Source: Montanilutibacter psychrotolerans (GTDB lineage Bacteria; Pseudomonadota; Gammaproteobacteria; Xanthomonadales; Xanthomonadaceae). From it: DNA of 64,000 bases. This document shows, in pieces, positions 16,272 to 24,629 of the stretch. The notes beneath the pieces were generated by a model that saw only the letters and a program-made list of their open reading frames with translations, was not told where the DNA came from and made no database searches. Where the stretch lies: assembly GCF_003719825.1 (NCBI RefSeq), contig NZ_RIBS01000009.1:50195-114194 (forward strand). Reading direction: 5' to 3'. A program made the translations under genes and the position numbers. Position 1 is the first letter of the stretch, and each line of letters opens with the position of its first letter.

Positions 16272-17003
16272 ATGAGTCAAAAACCCAATTCCCGCTACCG
16301 CATCGTGCGGCCGCAAGAAGACCGCAAACGCACGCCCTGGCTGGCTCTTGCCCTGCTGTGGGTGCTGTCGCTGGCGGCCACCTGGGCGTGGGCCAGCCAT
16401 CGCGCCGGCCCGCAATTGCCCGCCCTGCGGCAGGCGCTGGGCGATGCCCGCGCGCAGCTGCGTACCAGCCAGGCCGCGCTGGCGACGTTCCGTCAGCGCG
16501 AGGCCACCCTGCAGCGGTCGGACCAGATCAGCCGGGTCGCCAACAAGGAGGTCCAGCGCGCGCTGGCCGACCGCGAGGAAGAGCTTGCCGACCTGCGCGG
16601 CGACGTGGCGTTCTACGAGCGCCTGGTCGGTTCCACCGCCCCACCCAAGGGCCTGAATGTACACTCGGCCGACTTCGTCGCCGAGACCGGCGGCACCTGG
16701 AGCTACCTGGTCGTGCTGACCCAGAACCTCAACCGGGGCGTGGTCAGCGCCGGCCAGATGCGGTTCGTGGTCGAGGGCGTGCGCGACGGCAAGCTGGCGA
16801 CGATCGGCTGGAACGAGCTCCACCAGCAGCCGACCTCGCCTGCGCAGTCCTATTCATTCCGCTATTTCCAGCGCCTCAAGGGCAGCGTGATGCTGCCGCC
16901 GGGGTTCACGCCCCAGCGTGTGCGCGTGTCGTTGCGTGGCAACGGCGCGTCGATCGACCAGGACATCGGCTGGAACCACAACACCGCAAACGGGGAGACC
17001 TGA
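16272..17003 (+). CDS. DUF6776-type coiled-coil membrane protein, copy 1
   Basis: A 243-residue protein with one N-terminal membrane anchor (about 22-43, WLALALLWVLSLAATWAWA) after a basic cytoplasmic head. A coiled coil follows (about 50-110, heptad-rich ALGDARAQLRTSQAALATFRQ...ADREEELADLRGDVAFYERLVG), then a C-terminal beta-rich domain (about 120-240). It is a paralogue of the gene at 17448: both share DVAFYERLVG, LTQNLNRG, VSAG, SYSF(R/K)YFQ and LP(P/A)GFTP. The two copies flank a bactofilin and the spacing to it is 1 base, so they are co-translated. A periplasmic partner of the bactofilin scaffold is a reasonable inference. Confidence 0.75.
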   Translation: MSQKPNSRYRIVRPQEDRKRTPWLALALLWVLSLAATWAWASHRAGPQLPALRQALGDARAQLRTSQAALATFRQREATLQRSDQISRVANKEVQRALADREEELADLRGDVAFYERLVGSTAPPKGLNVHSADFVAETGGTWSYLVVLTQNLNRGVVSAGQMRFVVEGVRDGKLATIGWNELHQQPTSPAQSYSFRYFQRLKGSVMLPPGFTPQRVRVSLRGNGASIDQDIGWNHNTANGET

Positions 17004-17004
17004 G

Positions 17005-17421
17005 ATGTTCAAGAGCAACAAGCCCAACCAGCAAGACGGTTACGTGGACACCCTGATCGGCCCGCAGGTGGTCATTCGTGGCGACCTCCTGTTCCGCGGC
17101 ACCCTCATGGTCGAGGGCAAGATCATCGGCAAGGTGATCGCCGAAGACGGCCAGGACGCCGTGCTCGACCTGACCGAGAACGGCAGCATCGAAGGCGAAG
17201 TTCGTGCGCCGGTGGTGGTGATCAACGGCCAGCTCGACGGCGACGTGTATTCCGGCGATCGCGTCGAACTCAAGTCCAAGGCGCGCGTGCTCGGCAATGT
17301 CCACTACAAGGTGGTCGAGATGATGGCCGGCGCGACCCTCACCGGGCGCCTGATCCACAGCGACACCGCCGGCATGATCGAGGCGGCGGGCGCGAAGGCC
17401 GGGGACCTCGTAGTAGGCTGA
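17005..17421 (+). CDS. Bactofilin (polymer-forming cytoskeletal protein)
   Basis: A 138-residue bactofilin, a beta-helical protein that polymerises without nucleotide into filaments or sheets and scaffolds cell-wall enzymes. The core repeats (about 15-115) have the hydrophobic-glycine ladder TLIGPQVVIRGDLLFRGTLMVEGKIIGKV...ENGSIEGEVRAPVVVINGQLDGDVYSGDRVEL. Short unstructured ends are also typical. It lies one base after the first DUF6776-type gene and 26 bases before its paralogue. Confidence 0.92.
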   Translation: MFKSNKPNQQDGYVDTLIGPQVVIRGDLLFRGTLMVEGKIIGKVIAEDGQDAVLDLTENGSIEGEVRAPVVVINGQLDGDVYSGDRVELKSKARVLGNVHYKVVEMMAGATLTGRLIHSDTAGMIEAAGAKAGDLVVG

Positions 17422-17447
17422 GCATCCCGTCCCAGCGGTAGGCAGCC

Positions 17448-18212
17448 ATGGCGTCGCGTCCGGTCATTCGAACTGCAGGCCGCCCTGGCCACTGGTGGAT
17501 CGTCGCTGGCGCGGTGTTCGTGCTGGCCCTGGCCTTTGGTGGCTGGGGCCTGTGGCGGGTCGTTGCGCCGGCGCCGGGTGACGTGCACGGCCGGTTGATC
17601 GAGGCCGAGCGCAACGCGAAGGGGCACCTGGGCCGGATCGAGCAGTTGCAGCAGCGGGTCAGCACGCTGACGCGTTCGGACGAGATCAGTCGCGATGCCA
17701 ACCGCGACCTGCAGGGCACGTTGGCCGAGCGCGACGAGGAAATCGCCGGGCTGCGGGCCGACGTGGCGTTCTACGAGCGGCTGGTCGGCGCAACCGGACA
17801 GCGCCGCGGCCTCAGCGTGCACGCCCTGCGCATGGAGCAGCAGCAATCGCAGCCGCAGGCCGGCGCCGCCGCCTGGCATTTCGCCACGACGCTCACCCAG
17901 AACCTCAACCGCGGCGCCGTGAGTGCCGGGCGGCTGAGTCTGTCGGTCGAGGGCAGTCGCGGCGGCAAGTTGCAGAAGCTGGCGTGGACCGACCTGCGCC
18001 AGCAGCCCGATGCCCAGGGCGTGTCGTACTCGTTCAAGTACTTCCAGCAGGTGGAGGGCGATGTGTTCCTGCCCGCAGGGTTCACGCCGGTGCGCGTGAT
18101 CGTGCGGCTGGCACCGCAGTCGGGCTCGGCAGTGGAGCAATCGTTCACCTGGGCAGATGCCACGCGCGAAGGCACCGCGGCCACCGGTGGCGCGACCGGC
18201 GCGGCGCCGTAG
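17448..18212 (+). CDS. DUF6776-type coiled-coil membrane protein, copy 2
   Basis: A 254-residue paralogue of the gene at 16272. It has a basic N-terminus, a membrane segment at about 18-38 (IVAGAVFVLALAFGGWGLW), a coiled coil (about 45-110, ending LAERDEEIAGLRADVAFYERLVG) and the same C-terminal domain (LTQNLNRGAVSAGRLSL, YSFKYFQQVEGDVFLPAGFTPVRV). The extreme C-terminus is Ala/Gly/Thr-rich and differs from copy 1. The tandem arrangement around the bactofilin suggests duplication followed by divergence, possibly giving two membrane anchors for the same scaffold. Confidence 0.75.
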   Translation: MASRPVIRTAGRPGHWWIVAGAVFVLALAFGGWGLWRVVAPAPGDVHGRLIEAERNAKGHLGRIEQLQQRVSTLTRSDEISRDANRDLQGTLAERDEEIAGLRADVAFYERLVGATGQRRGLSVHALRMEQQQSQPQAGAAAWHFATTLTQNLNRGAVSAGRLSLSVEGSRGGKLQKLAWTDLRQQPDAQGVSYSFKYFQQVEGDVFLPAGFTPVRVIVRLAPQSGSAVEQSFTWADATREGTAATGGATGAAP

Positions 18213-18296
18213 TGGTGCACGCCCACGGTGTACCGGGATCGCGATCGGCGCACGACGCGCCTTGAATGCGCGGCCTTCGCGCCCCATCCTGATCGC

Positions 18297-18671
18297 ATGG
18301 AAACCATTCCCACGCTCGGCCTGCCCGATTACCAATCGCTCGATCGTCCGCTGCAGTTCACCTCCGCGGCCGCGGCCAAGGTTCGCGAGCTGATCGCCGA
18401 AGAGGGCAACGAGGCGCTGAAGCTGCGCGTCTACATCCAGGGTGGCGGCTGTTCCGGCTTCCAGTACGGCTTCGAGTTCGACGAGAACCAGGGCGAGGAC
18501 GATCTGGCGGTGGACACCGACGGGGTGACCCTGCTGGTCGATCCGCTGAGCCTGCAGTACCTGATGGGCGCCGAAGTGGATTACACCGAGAGCCTGCACG
18601 GCGCGCAGTTCGTGATCCGCAATCCGAACGCGAAGACCACCTGCGGCTGCGGCTCCTCGTTCTCGGCGTGA
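18297..18671 (+). CDS. erpA: Iron-sulfur cluster insertion protein ErpA
   Basis: A 124-residue A-type carrier that delivers Fe-S clusters to apo-enzymes, including isoprenoid synthesis enzymes. The three invariant cysteines are in [15 protein letters not shown] and [14 protein letters not shown]. The N-terminal extension and length match ErpA rather than IscA. The ATG at 18297 is preferred over an in-frame ATG 69 bases upstream because the conserved region begins soon after. The gene overlaps nudC by four bases (GTGA). Confidence 0.92.
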   Translation: METIPTLGLPDYQSLDRPLQFTSAAAAKVRELIAEEGNEALKLRVYIQGGGCSGFQYGFEFDENQGEDDLAVDTDGVTLLVDPLSLQYLMGAEVDYTESLHGAQFVIRNPNAKTTCGCGSSFSA

Positions 18672-19627
18672 CCGTCGCGCGCGCGCCCTTCGCATTCACC
18701 GACGCCGCTCCGGGCGAGATCCCGTGGGCCGCGCTCGATCGCGCCGATCATCTGCGCCACGACCCCGTGGCCTTGGGCGCTCTGTGGGCGCAATCGCGCG
18801 TGCTGCTGCTCGATGCCGACGGGCAGGCGCTGGCCGACGCGCAGCGCATGCCCAGCACGCCGCGTGGCGAGCAGCTCAGCGAAGGGCCCGGCGGCGTCGG
18901 TGCCGCGACGTTCCTCGGTCTGGATCCCGAGGGCGAAGCGTGGTTTTCGCTGGAGGCCGCGCTGACGGCATTCGACGCGCCGCAACGCATCGACCTGCGC
19001 TCCGCCGCAACGTTGTGGCCGGCATTTCCCGCCAGCGTCTTCGCACAGGCGCGGGCGGTGCAGCACTGGCGCAACCGGCACCGCTTCTGCGGTGTCTGCG
19101 GCAGCCCGGTGGCGATGCAGCGCGGCGGCTGGCTGGGCGTCTGCGGTGGATGCGGTATCGAGCATTACCCGCGTACCGATCCGGCGGTGATCGTTGCGGT
19201 CGGCGATGGCGACCGGATCCTGCTGGGTCGCCAGTCGAGCTGGCCGGAACGGCGCTGGTCGGTGATCGCCGGCTTCGTCGAGCCGGGCGAGTCGCTCGAA
19301 CAGGCGGTCGCCCGTGAGGTGGCCGAGGAAACTTCGCTGCGCGTGCGCAGCTGCCACTACCTTGCCTCGCAGCCGTGGCCGTTCCCGAGTGCGTTGATGC
19401 TCGGCTTCATCGCCCAGGCCGAGCCGGACGAGCCGCGGGTCACCGAAGAGCTTGAGGAGGCGCGCTGGTTCACCGTCGAGGAGATCCGCGCGGCGCAGGC
19501 GCGCGACGATGCCGCCATGGATGATGGCGGCCCGCTGCTGTCGCCGCCGATCTCGATCGCACGTTGGCTGATCGAGCAATGGCTGGCCCGAGCATGCGCC
19601 ACCGCATCGTCTTCCGGGGTGCGTTGA
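18668..19627 (+). CDS. nudC: NAD(+) diphosphatase / RNA deNADding enzyme NudC
   Basis: A 319-residue NADH pyrophosphatase that also removes NAD caps from RNA. The N-terminal domain is followed by a zinc ribbon ([23 protein letters not shown], about 145-165) and a Nudix box ([25 protein letters not shown]). The [14 protein letters not shown] motif (about 235-248) is the NADH-specific signature. The GTG start overlaps the erpA stop, so translation is coupled. Confidence 0.94.
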   Translation: MTVARAPFAFTDAAPGEIPWAALDRADHLRHDPVALGALWAQSRVLLLDADGQALADAQRMPSTPRGEQLSEGPGGVGAATFLGLDPEGEAWFSLEAALTAFDAPQRIDLRSAATLWPAFPASVFAQARAVQHWRNRHRFCGVCGSPVAMQRGGWLGVCGGCGIEHYPRTDPAVIVAVGDGDRILLGRQSSWPERRWSVIAGFVEPGESLEQAVAREVAEETSLRVRSCHYLASQPWPFPSALMLGFIAQAEPDEPRVTEELEEARWFTVEEIRAAQARDDAAMDDGGPLLSPPISIARWLIEQWLARACATASSSGVR

Positions 19628-19687
19628 GGTCGGCGCGGAGACGCTAGAATCACAGCGGTCCCACGCGACGTTGGGAAGGAAGCCGCA

Positions 19688-20590
19688 ATGTCAGCCACCC
19701 TGATCGCCACTGTCGTCGCCCTCGTGCTGGGCCACCTCGCGCCCGCCCTGGCCGCTGCACTGCGCCAGTACGGCTGGTTTGGTGACTGGCTGCGCTGGCT
19801 CGACTCGCATCTGTCCGAAGGCGGTTTGTGGCGTAGCCGATGGGGCATCGTGGTGGCGTTGTTGCCACCGCTGCTGGCCGTCGCGTTGTTCCAGTACGCA
19901 CTGCAGGCTCCGCTGCTGGGGCTGGGCGGTCTGCTGTTTGGTGTGGCGGTGCTGTTCTATTCGTGGGGACCGCGCGACCTGGATGTCGATGTCGAGGCAG
20001 TGGCATCGAGTCAGGATCCGCAAACCCGCCGCGATGCCGCGGTGAGCCTGCTGGGCGCCAGCAACGATGCGCCCGTCGATGGCGGCGCGATGATCGAAGC
20101 GGTTTTCCGCAGTGCGCTGCGCCGCTGGTTCGGCGTGTTGCTGTGGTTCCTGCTGCTCGGTCCGTTCGGTGCGTTGCTGTACCGCCTGGCGGCATTGGCG
20201 GCAGAAAGCGAGGCGGCCCAGGCGTTGCCGATGGAAACCCGGGCCGGTGCGCGCGTCCTGCTCGCGATACTGGACTGGCCTGCCTCGCAGCTGATGACGC
20301 TTGCGCTGGCTCTGGTCGGCAATTTCGACACCGTGCTGGGCGCCTGGCGCGACAACGGCGGTGCCTCGTTCTCGCTCGACGGACGCTTCCTGGGCGCGGT
20401 GGCGCGCGCGAGTGTGCGCACCGAGCTGGCCGAAGAAGCGGCCGACTACGCCGACGACGTGGGCGGACCACCTCCGGTCATCGCCGGTGACCTGCCCGAA
20501 CTGCGCGACGCGATGAGCCTGGTCTGGCGCAGCCTGCTGGTCTGGATGGCCGTCCTCGCCTTGTTCGTCATCGCCGGCTGGGTGAACTGA
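19688..20590 (+). CDS. ampE: AmpE-like inner-membrane protein
   Basis: A 300-residue polytopic protein of the AmpE/CobD-CbiB-like family, named for beta-lactamase signalling in enterobacteria but of unproven mechanism. Membrane segments lie at about 3-25, 55-90, 148-170 and 205-225, with a C-terminal one (about 280-298). Conserved features are LRWLDSHL near the N-terminus, DPQTRRDAAVSLLGASND, and a FRSALRRWFGVLLWFLLLGPFGALLYRL segment matching the family's ExxhRRxFxPhFWFhhhGPxGAhhYR motif. ampD is not adjacent, so the function in resistance is unknown here. Confidence 0.78.
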   Translation: MSATLIATVVALVLGHLAPALAAALRQYGWFGDWLRWLDSHLSEGGLWRSRWGIVVALLPPLLAVALFQYALQAPLLGLGGLLFGVAVLFYSWGPRDLDVDVEAVASSQDPQTRRDAAVSLLGASNDAPVDGGAMIEAVFRSALRRWFGVLLWFLLLGPFGALLYRLAALAAESEAAQALPMETRAGARVLLAILDWPASQLMTLALALVGNFDTVLGAWRDNGGASFSLDGRFLGAVARASVRTELAEEAADYADDVGGPPPVIAGDLPELRDAMSLVWRSLLVWMAVLALFVIAGWVN

Positions 20591-20877
20591 GGCCGGCAGC
20601 GAGGCGCCTGCGCGGCTCCGGGAAATACTCGGGTCCGCAACCGGTTGCGACCTTGCCAACCGGTACCGTTCCGAGCCATACCGCCCCAGGCAGCCCCGAT
20701 CCTGGGTGCACCCCGCCAACGCACGTCATTCGCCCGGCCGCCACGCGTTGCGGTGCCCGCCAGGGCCATCGGGTGTCGGATCCCGCGCACGCCACGGGCC
20801 GGGGCGCACCGATCGTATTCACTGCAGGGAAAGGCGGGGCGGAGCTGCCGCGCCGCGGGCTTGCGCGGGCGGGCGCC

Positions 20878-21306
20878 TCAGCCCGGAGCCAGCAGCCTCA
20901 ACGGCCACCAGGGCAGGTTGCGCAGCACGCCGAACACCAGCAGCAGGCCGATCCACAACGCCGGGCTGTACAGCCAGGCGCGCGCCGTCGGCCCGAGCAG
21001 GCGGCGGTTGCCCAACTCTTGCCAGGCAATCAACAGCGCGGCTGCCAGCATCGGCACCAGCAGGACGTTCATCGAAAGGGCGCGCGGAAGGTCGCCCTGG
21101 GCGAGTGCGTGCAACGCGCGGGTCATGCCGCAGCCGGGGCAAAACCACCCGGTCAGGGCGTGGAACATGCAACGAGGGAACAGGTTGCCGACGGCATTCG
21201 GGTCGAACGTGCGCAGCACCCAGAAGCCGCCGGCGATGGCCACCAGGGCCACCGCCACGACAGCGGCCTTCATCGGCAGACGCCGCGATGGCCGCAACGC
21301 GATCAT
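20878..21306 (-). CDS. DUF2752 membrane protein
   Basis: A 142-residue inner-membrane protein of the DUF2752 family. The signature LFPRCMFHALTGWFCPGCGMTRALHALAQGDLPRALSMNVLLVP (about 42-86) carries the CxFxxxTGxxCPGCGxTRA motif with three cysteines. Hydrophobic segments flank it (about 14-32, 82-96 and 115-130). The start overlaps the stop of the upstream CD225-type gene by four bases, so they form an operon. These two families are often neighbours. No function is known. Confidence 0.85.
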   Translation of the reverse strand: MIALRPSRRLPMKAAVVAVALVAIAGGFWVLRTFDPNAVGNLFPRCMFHALTGWFCPGCGMTRALHALAQGDLPRALSMNVLLVPMLAAALLIAWQELGNRRLLGPTARAWLYSPALWIGLLLVFGVLRNLPWWPLRLLAPG

Positions 21307-21641
21307 CGCTGCGCGTTCTGGATCTGCTGCATCATTTCCATGTAATGCTCGGCGCCGCCGCCCAGCAGCCACACCACGTTGAACAGCACACCCACGATGC
21401 ACAGGCCGCTGGTGATCCAGCACCACAGCTTGGCCTGACGCGAGGAATCCTGCGCACCGGCGTGGTCGCCCTGGGCCAGCTTGCTGTTGACCTGCGAGGA
21501 GAACACGATCGCGACGATGCCCGGAATCGTGCCGATGACGCAGCAGAAGCACAGCGAGGCAATGGTGATGAGGATCGACCACACCATGTAACTCTGGATC
21601 GGGCCGGGTGCAGCTTCCTGGAACGGTGGTGGTGTGCTCAT
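21303..21641 (-). CDS. CD225/dispanin family membrane protein
   Basis: A 112-residue protein with two hydrophobic segments (about 19-48 and 72-95) of the CD225/dispanin family, the fold of eukaryotic IFITM proteins. The first segment, SYMVWSILITIASLCFCCVIGTIPGIVAIVFSSQVN, has the family's CCxxxGxxAIVxSxxVxxK pattern, and ARQxKxW follows as SSRQAKLWCWI. The N-terminus is Pro-rich. It is co-operonic with the DUF2752 gene downstream. Bacterial dispanins have no established role. Confidence 0.85.
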   Translation of the reverse strand: MSTPPPFQEAAPGPIQSYMVWSILITIASLCFCCVIGTIPGIVAIVFSSQVNSKLAQGDHAGAQDSSRQAKLWCWITSGLCIVGVLFNVVWLLGGGAEHYMEMMQQIQNAQR

Positions 21642-21733
21642 TGTTTCCCCTTTGAATGATCTGGGCCGCCACCCTGGCCGCCCGCGCGGCGAATCCTAGC
21701 AGCGTCGGTCGGAAACTGTCTGTGCGATGGAGA

Positions 21734-22102
21734 TCAGACGCGGCGGGGCGACGTGCGGCCGGCCGCGTTCGCTGCGATCAGCGAGGAGACCACCGCGGCG
21801 GCGATCCAGCACAGCGGCCAGGTGATGAAGCCGATGAAAATCGCGCACAGCATCAGGTTGATGAACGCGACGATCCAGTAGCCGATCATGAAGACCAGTC
21901 CGCTGACGACGTTGCCGGCGTACAGCTGACCGATCCCGAACGTCTGGAAGAACGCACCCGGCAGCAGCTCCAGCAGCACCGCGACCGCGACGGATTTCTG
22001 CGCGGGGTAGTGCTGCGCGTGCTGCACGGGCGGTGCCTGTGCGATGGACGGCAGCGGTGGCGGTGGCGGCAGGCCGTCGGGCGTTGTCTGGTCGTGCATC
22101 AC
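21734..22102 (-). CDS. TM2-like small membrane protein
   Basis: A 122-residue protein with a Pro-rich cytoplasmic N-terminus (about 1-34) and two or three hydrophobic segments. The stretch LLPGAFFQTFGIGQLYAGNVVSGLVFMIGYWIV resembles a TM2 domain (GxxGxHxFYxG...), and a further long hydrophobic segment follows. A basic tail ends the protein. It lies 92 bases upstream of the CD225-DUF2752 pair on the same strand and may be co-transcribed with it. Function unknown. Confidence 0.7.
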   Translation of the reverse strand: MMHDQTTPDGLPPPPPLPSIAQAPPVQHAQHYPAQKSVAVAVLLELLPGAFFQTFGIGQLYAGNVVSGLVFMIGYWIVAFINLMLCAIFIGFITWPLCWIAAAVVSSLIAANAAGRTSPRRV

Positions 22103-22171
22103 GTCGGTCCGGAGAAGGGAGCGCGCATCGTAACGCCGTCGACCGGCGCCGCGACGATCAGTCCACGACGA

Positions 22172-24058
22172 TCAGGCCGCGTCGCCGCGCAGGGTACGCA
22201 CGTGTGCCTCCAGCATCCGCGCGTCGGCCGCGGACGGATCGATGGCGGCGTCCGCCACCACGCCGACGCTGGCGCGGAATCGGCGCGGCACGCGCATGCG
22301 GCCCATGCGGCTGTCGCGATGGCTCCACATGCTGCTCCACATGCCCCGCAGCGCCATCGGAATCACCGGCACCGGACGGCGTTCGAGGATGCGTTCGACG
22401 CCGGACTTGAACGCGGCGATGTCGCCATCGCGCGTAAGCGCGCCCTCGGGGAAGATGCCCACGATCTGTCCATCGGCCAGCGCCGCGTCGATCTCGTCGA
22501 ACGCACGCTGCATGAGCTCGGGATTCTCGCGGGCACCGGCGATCGGGATGGCCTTGGCGGTGCGGAAGATCCAGCTCATCACCGGGATGTTGAAAATCCG
22601 GTAATACATCACGAAGCGTACTGGCCGCGGGATGCTCGCCGACAGGATCAGCGCGTCCATGTAGCTGACGTGGTTGCACACGATCAAGGCCGGGCCTTCG
22701 TCGGGGATGTGCCGTTCGATGCCTTCCAGGCGCAGCCGGTACAGGCCGCGCACGAACACCCAGCTCAGGAAGCGCATCAGGAACTCGGGCACGATCGTGA
22801 AGATCCAGATCGCGACCAGCGCGTTGGCGATGGCCAGTGCCAGGAACACCTGCGGAATGTTCCAGCCGAGGAAGCGCTGCACGATGATGCCAAGCGCCGC
22901 TGCCAGCACGATGAAGGCCGCGTTCTGGATGTTCATGCCGGCGATCACGCGCGATATTTCCTGCTTCGGCGTGCGGCTCTGCATCAGCGCGAACAGCGGC
23001 ACCACGAAGAAACCGGCGAACACGCCGATGCCGACCAGATCGATGACGATGCGCCAACTGCCCGGCTGCTGCAGGAACGCGCCGACGTCCAGCCCGGTTG
23101 CCGCCGGCAATCCGCTGCGCGCGAAGTACAGGTCGACCATGAAGGCGCTGATGCCAAACGCGCCCAGTGGCACCAGGCCGATCTCCACCGTGCGCGCCGA
23201 CAGCCGCTCGCACAGCATCGAGCCCGCGCCGGTGCCGATCGAGAACAGCGCCAGCGCGAACAGGTACAGGGTTTCGCTGCCACCGAGGTTGACCTCGGCG
23301 TACGTGGGCAGCTGCGCGGTCAGTACCGTGCCGATGAACCAGAACCACGACACGCCGAGGATCGCGTTTCGCACCGCCAGCTGCTTGCGCGCCAGGCGAA
23401 GCACGGCGATCGATTCGGGAATGGGGTTCCAGTTGACCTTGAGCTCCGGGGCGCCGGCTTCCGCACGCGGAATTGCGCGACTGACCAGGTTGCCGGTCAC
23501 CGCCAGCGCGACGATCGCGGTGGCTGCGACCACCGGCCCCTGGTCGCCGGCCAGCTTGAAGATCAGCCCACCCAGGATCATTCCCAGCAGGATCGAGATC
23601 GACGTACCCATCTCGACCAGGCCGTTGCCGCCGGTGAGTTCCTCGGGCTTGAGCACCGACGGCAGGATCGAGTACTTGACCGGCCCGAACAGCGTGGACT
23701 GCAGGCCGGTGCAGAACAGCGCGACCAGCAGCACCACCATGTTCTGCGTCAGGAAGCCGATCGCCGCCAGCGACATGATCACGATTTCCATCGTGGTGGT
23801 GATGCGGATCAGCCGCGACTTCTCCAGCTTTTCGGCGATCTGTCCGGCGGTGGCCGAGAACAGGAAGTAGGGCGCGATGAACAGCGCCGGGGCTAGGTTG
23901 GTGTACAGCGTGCGCTGCTCGCCGCTGACGCCGAGCCAGAACAGCAGGCCGATGATCGCCTGTCGATAGACGTTGTCGTTGAACGCACCCAGTGCCTGGG
24001 TCAGGAAGAACGGCGCGAAGCGTCGTTGCTTGAGCAGATCGAACTGGTTGTGCGCCAT
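22172..24058 (-). CDS. LplT-PlsC fusion: MFS lysophospholipid flippase plus acyltransferase
   Basis: A 628-residue fusion. Residues about 1-410 form a 12-helix major-facilitator domain like LplT (start RRFAPFFLTQALGAFNDNVYRQAI), which flips lysophospholipids inwards. Residues about 430-628 are a PlsC-type acyltransferase with the HX4D motif in CNHVSYMDALI and the acceptor motif FPEGALTRDGDIAAFKSG. In many proteobacteria LplT-PlsC is fused further to an Aas AMP-binding domain; that domain is absent, so the acyl donor may be acyl-ACP or acyl-CoA made elsewhere. Predicted role is re-acylation of lysophospholipids at the inner membrane. Confidence 0.9.
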   Translation of the reverse strand: MAHNQFDLLKQRRFAPFFLTQALGAFNDNVYRQAIIGLLFWLGVSGEQRTLYTNLAPALFIAPYFLFSATAGQIAEKLEKSRLIRITTTMEIVIMSLAAIGFLTQNMVVLLVALFCTGLQSTLFGPVKYSILPSVLKPEELTGGNGLVEMGTSISILLGMILGGLIFKLAGDQGPVVAATAIVALAVTGNLVSRAIPRAEAGAPELKVNWNPIPESIAVLRLARKQLAVRNAILGVSWFWFIGTVLTAQLPTYAEVNLGGSETLYLFALALFSIGTGAGSMLCERLSARTVEIGLVPLGAFGISAFMVDLYFARSGLPAATGLDVGAFLQQPGSWRIVIDLVGIGVFAGFFVVPLFALMQSRTPKQEISRVIAGMNIQNAAFIVLAAALGIIVQRFLGWNIPQVFLALAIANALVAIWIFTIVPEFLMRFLSWVFVRGLYRLRLEGIERHIPDEGPALIVCNHVSYMDALILSASIPRPVRFVMYYRIFNIPVMSWIFRTAKAIPIAGARENPELMQRAFDEIDAALADGQIVGIFPEGALTRDGDIAAFKSGVERILERRPVPVIPMALRGMWSSMWSHRDSRMGRMRVPRRFRASVGVVADAAIDPSAADARMLEAHVRTLRGDAA

Positions 24059-24350
24059 GCGGCCCCCGGGTTTGCCGGCGAGCCTAGCAGAGCGCGCGCC
24101 ACCTGCCGCGTGGTGCGCGCGTTGGCCGCGCCCTGCGATCGCCGGGGTAGCGCCGATGACGACGCGGCGTATCGGATCGCTCGACCGGAGGCTGTGACGC
24201 CGGGCCTGGCGCGTCGCCGGCCCGGCGTGGCGCGCGGGGATGACGCCGACCGAAGCTCAGCGGCCAGCGCCTTGGTCGCGCGGCCGACGGCGGCGTGGCC
24301 CCCCCGGGCGAGCCCTAGCGCCGCACCCGGAGCCCGCCCTGGCGTCGGTG
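24059..24350. other. Non-coding stretch before the purD-flanking repeat
   Basis: About 290 bases with no credible ORF, ribosome site or terminator. It joins the LplT-PlsC start to the left copy of the 72-bp repeat. Before the insertion this was presumably the region just downstream of purD. Confidence 0.5.
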
Positions 24351-24422
24351 GCCTCAGCCCTGCTCGCGCTCGATCGCGCGCCAGCCGATGTCGTTGCGGT
24401 GGAACTCGCCGTCCCAGCTGAT
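24351..24422. repeat. Left copy of the 72-bp purD 3'-end direct repeat
   Basis: Identical over all 72 bases to 25666-25737. On the minus strand it encodes EISWDGEFHRNDIGWRAIE then REQG and the stop, that is, the last residues of PurD, but it is detached from the gene. The match breaks exactly at both ends. Confidence 0.95.
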
Positions 24423-24473
24423 CCGTTCGGTTGCGTCACCGGCTAAAGTGCAGCCGGACAAGGGAGCCACGCC

Positions 24474-24626
24474 GTGTTTGACCAAGGTTTCAAGTGCATC
24501 GACCACCTCCTGCACAAGGTTGCCGGCTGTACCAGAGATCTGGACTACGCCGGGCAGTCGAAGCTCACTGAGCTCAACGAACTCAAGCAATCCCTCCTGC
24601 ACCAGACCTTCTCCGGCCACCTGTAA
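24474..24626 (+). pseudogene. Remnant of an HsdS specificity-subunit C-terminus
   Basis: A 50-codon frame starting GTG at 24474, with AAGGGAG well placed upstream, ending in TAA three bases before the fic ATG. Its last 25 residues (YAGQSKLTEL then NELKQSLLHQTFSGHL) match the characteristic C-terminal helix of type I restriction specificity subunits, which end in ELKxSLLxxAFSGxL. A full HsdS is over 400 residues, so this is a fragment. It could be translated as a small protein coupled to fic. The reading upstream is closed by TAA at 24444, so the rest of hsdS is gone. Confidence 0.55.
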
Positions 24627-24629
24627 GCC

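Noticed and set aside
21656..23896. A 746-codon open frame on the + strand across the LplT-PlsC gene
   Set aside because: Antisense shadow of a protein with clear MFS and HX4D motifs.
24354..24620. A minus-strand ORF ending in the PurD C-terminal residues
   Set aside because: Only its end is purD-derived through the 72-bp repeat; the rest is antisense of the HsdS-like fragment and is not a gene.
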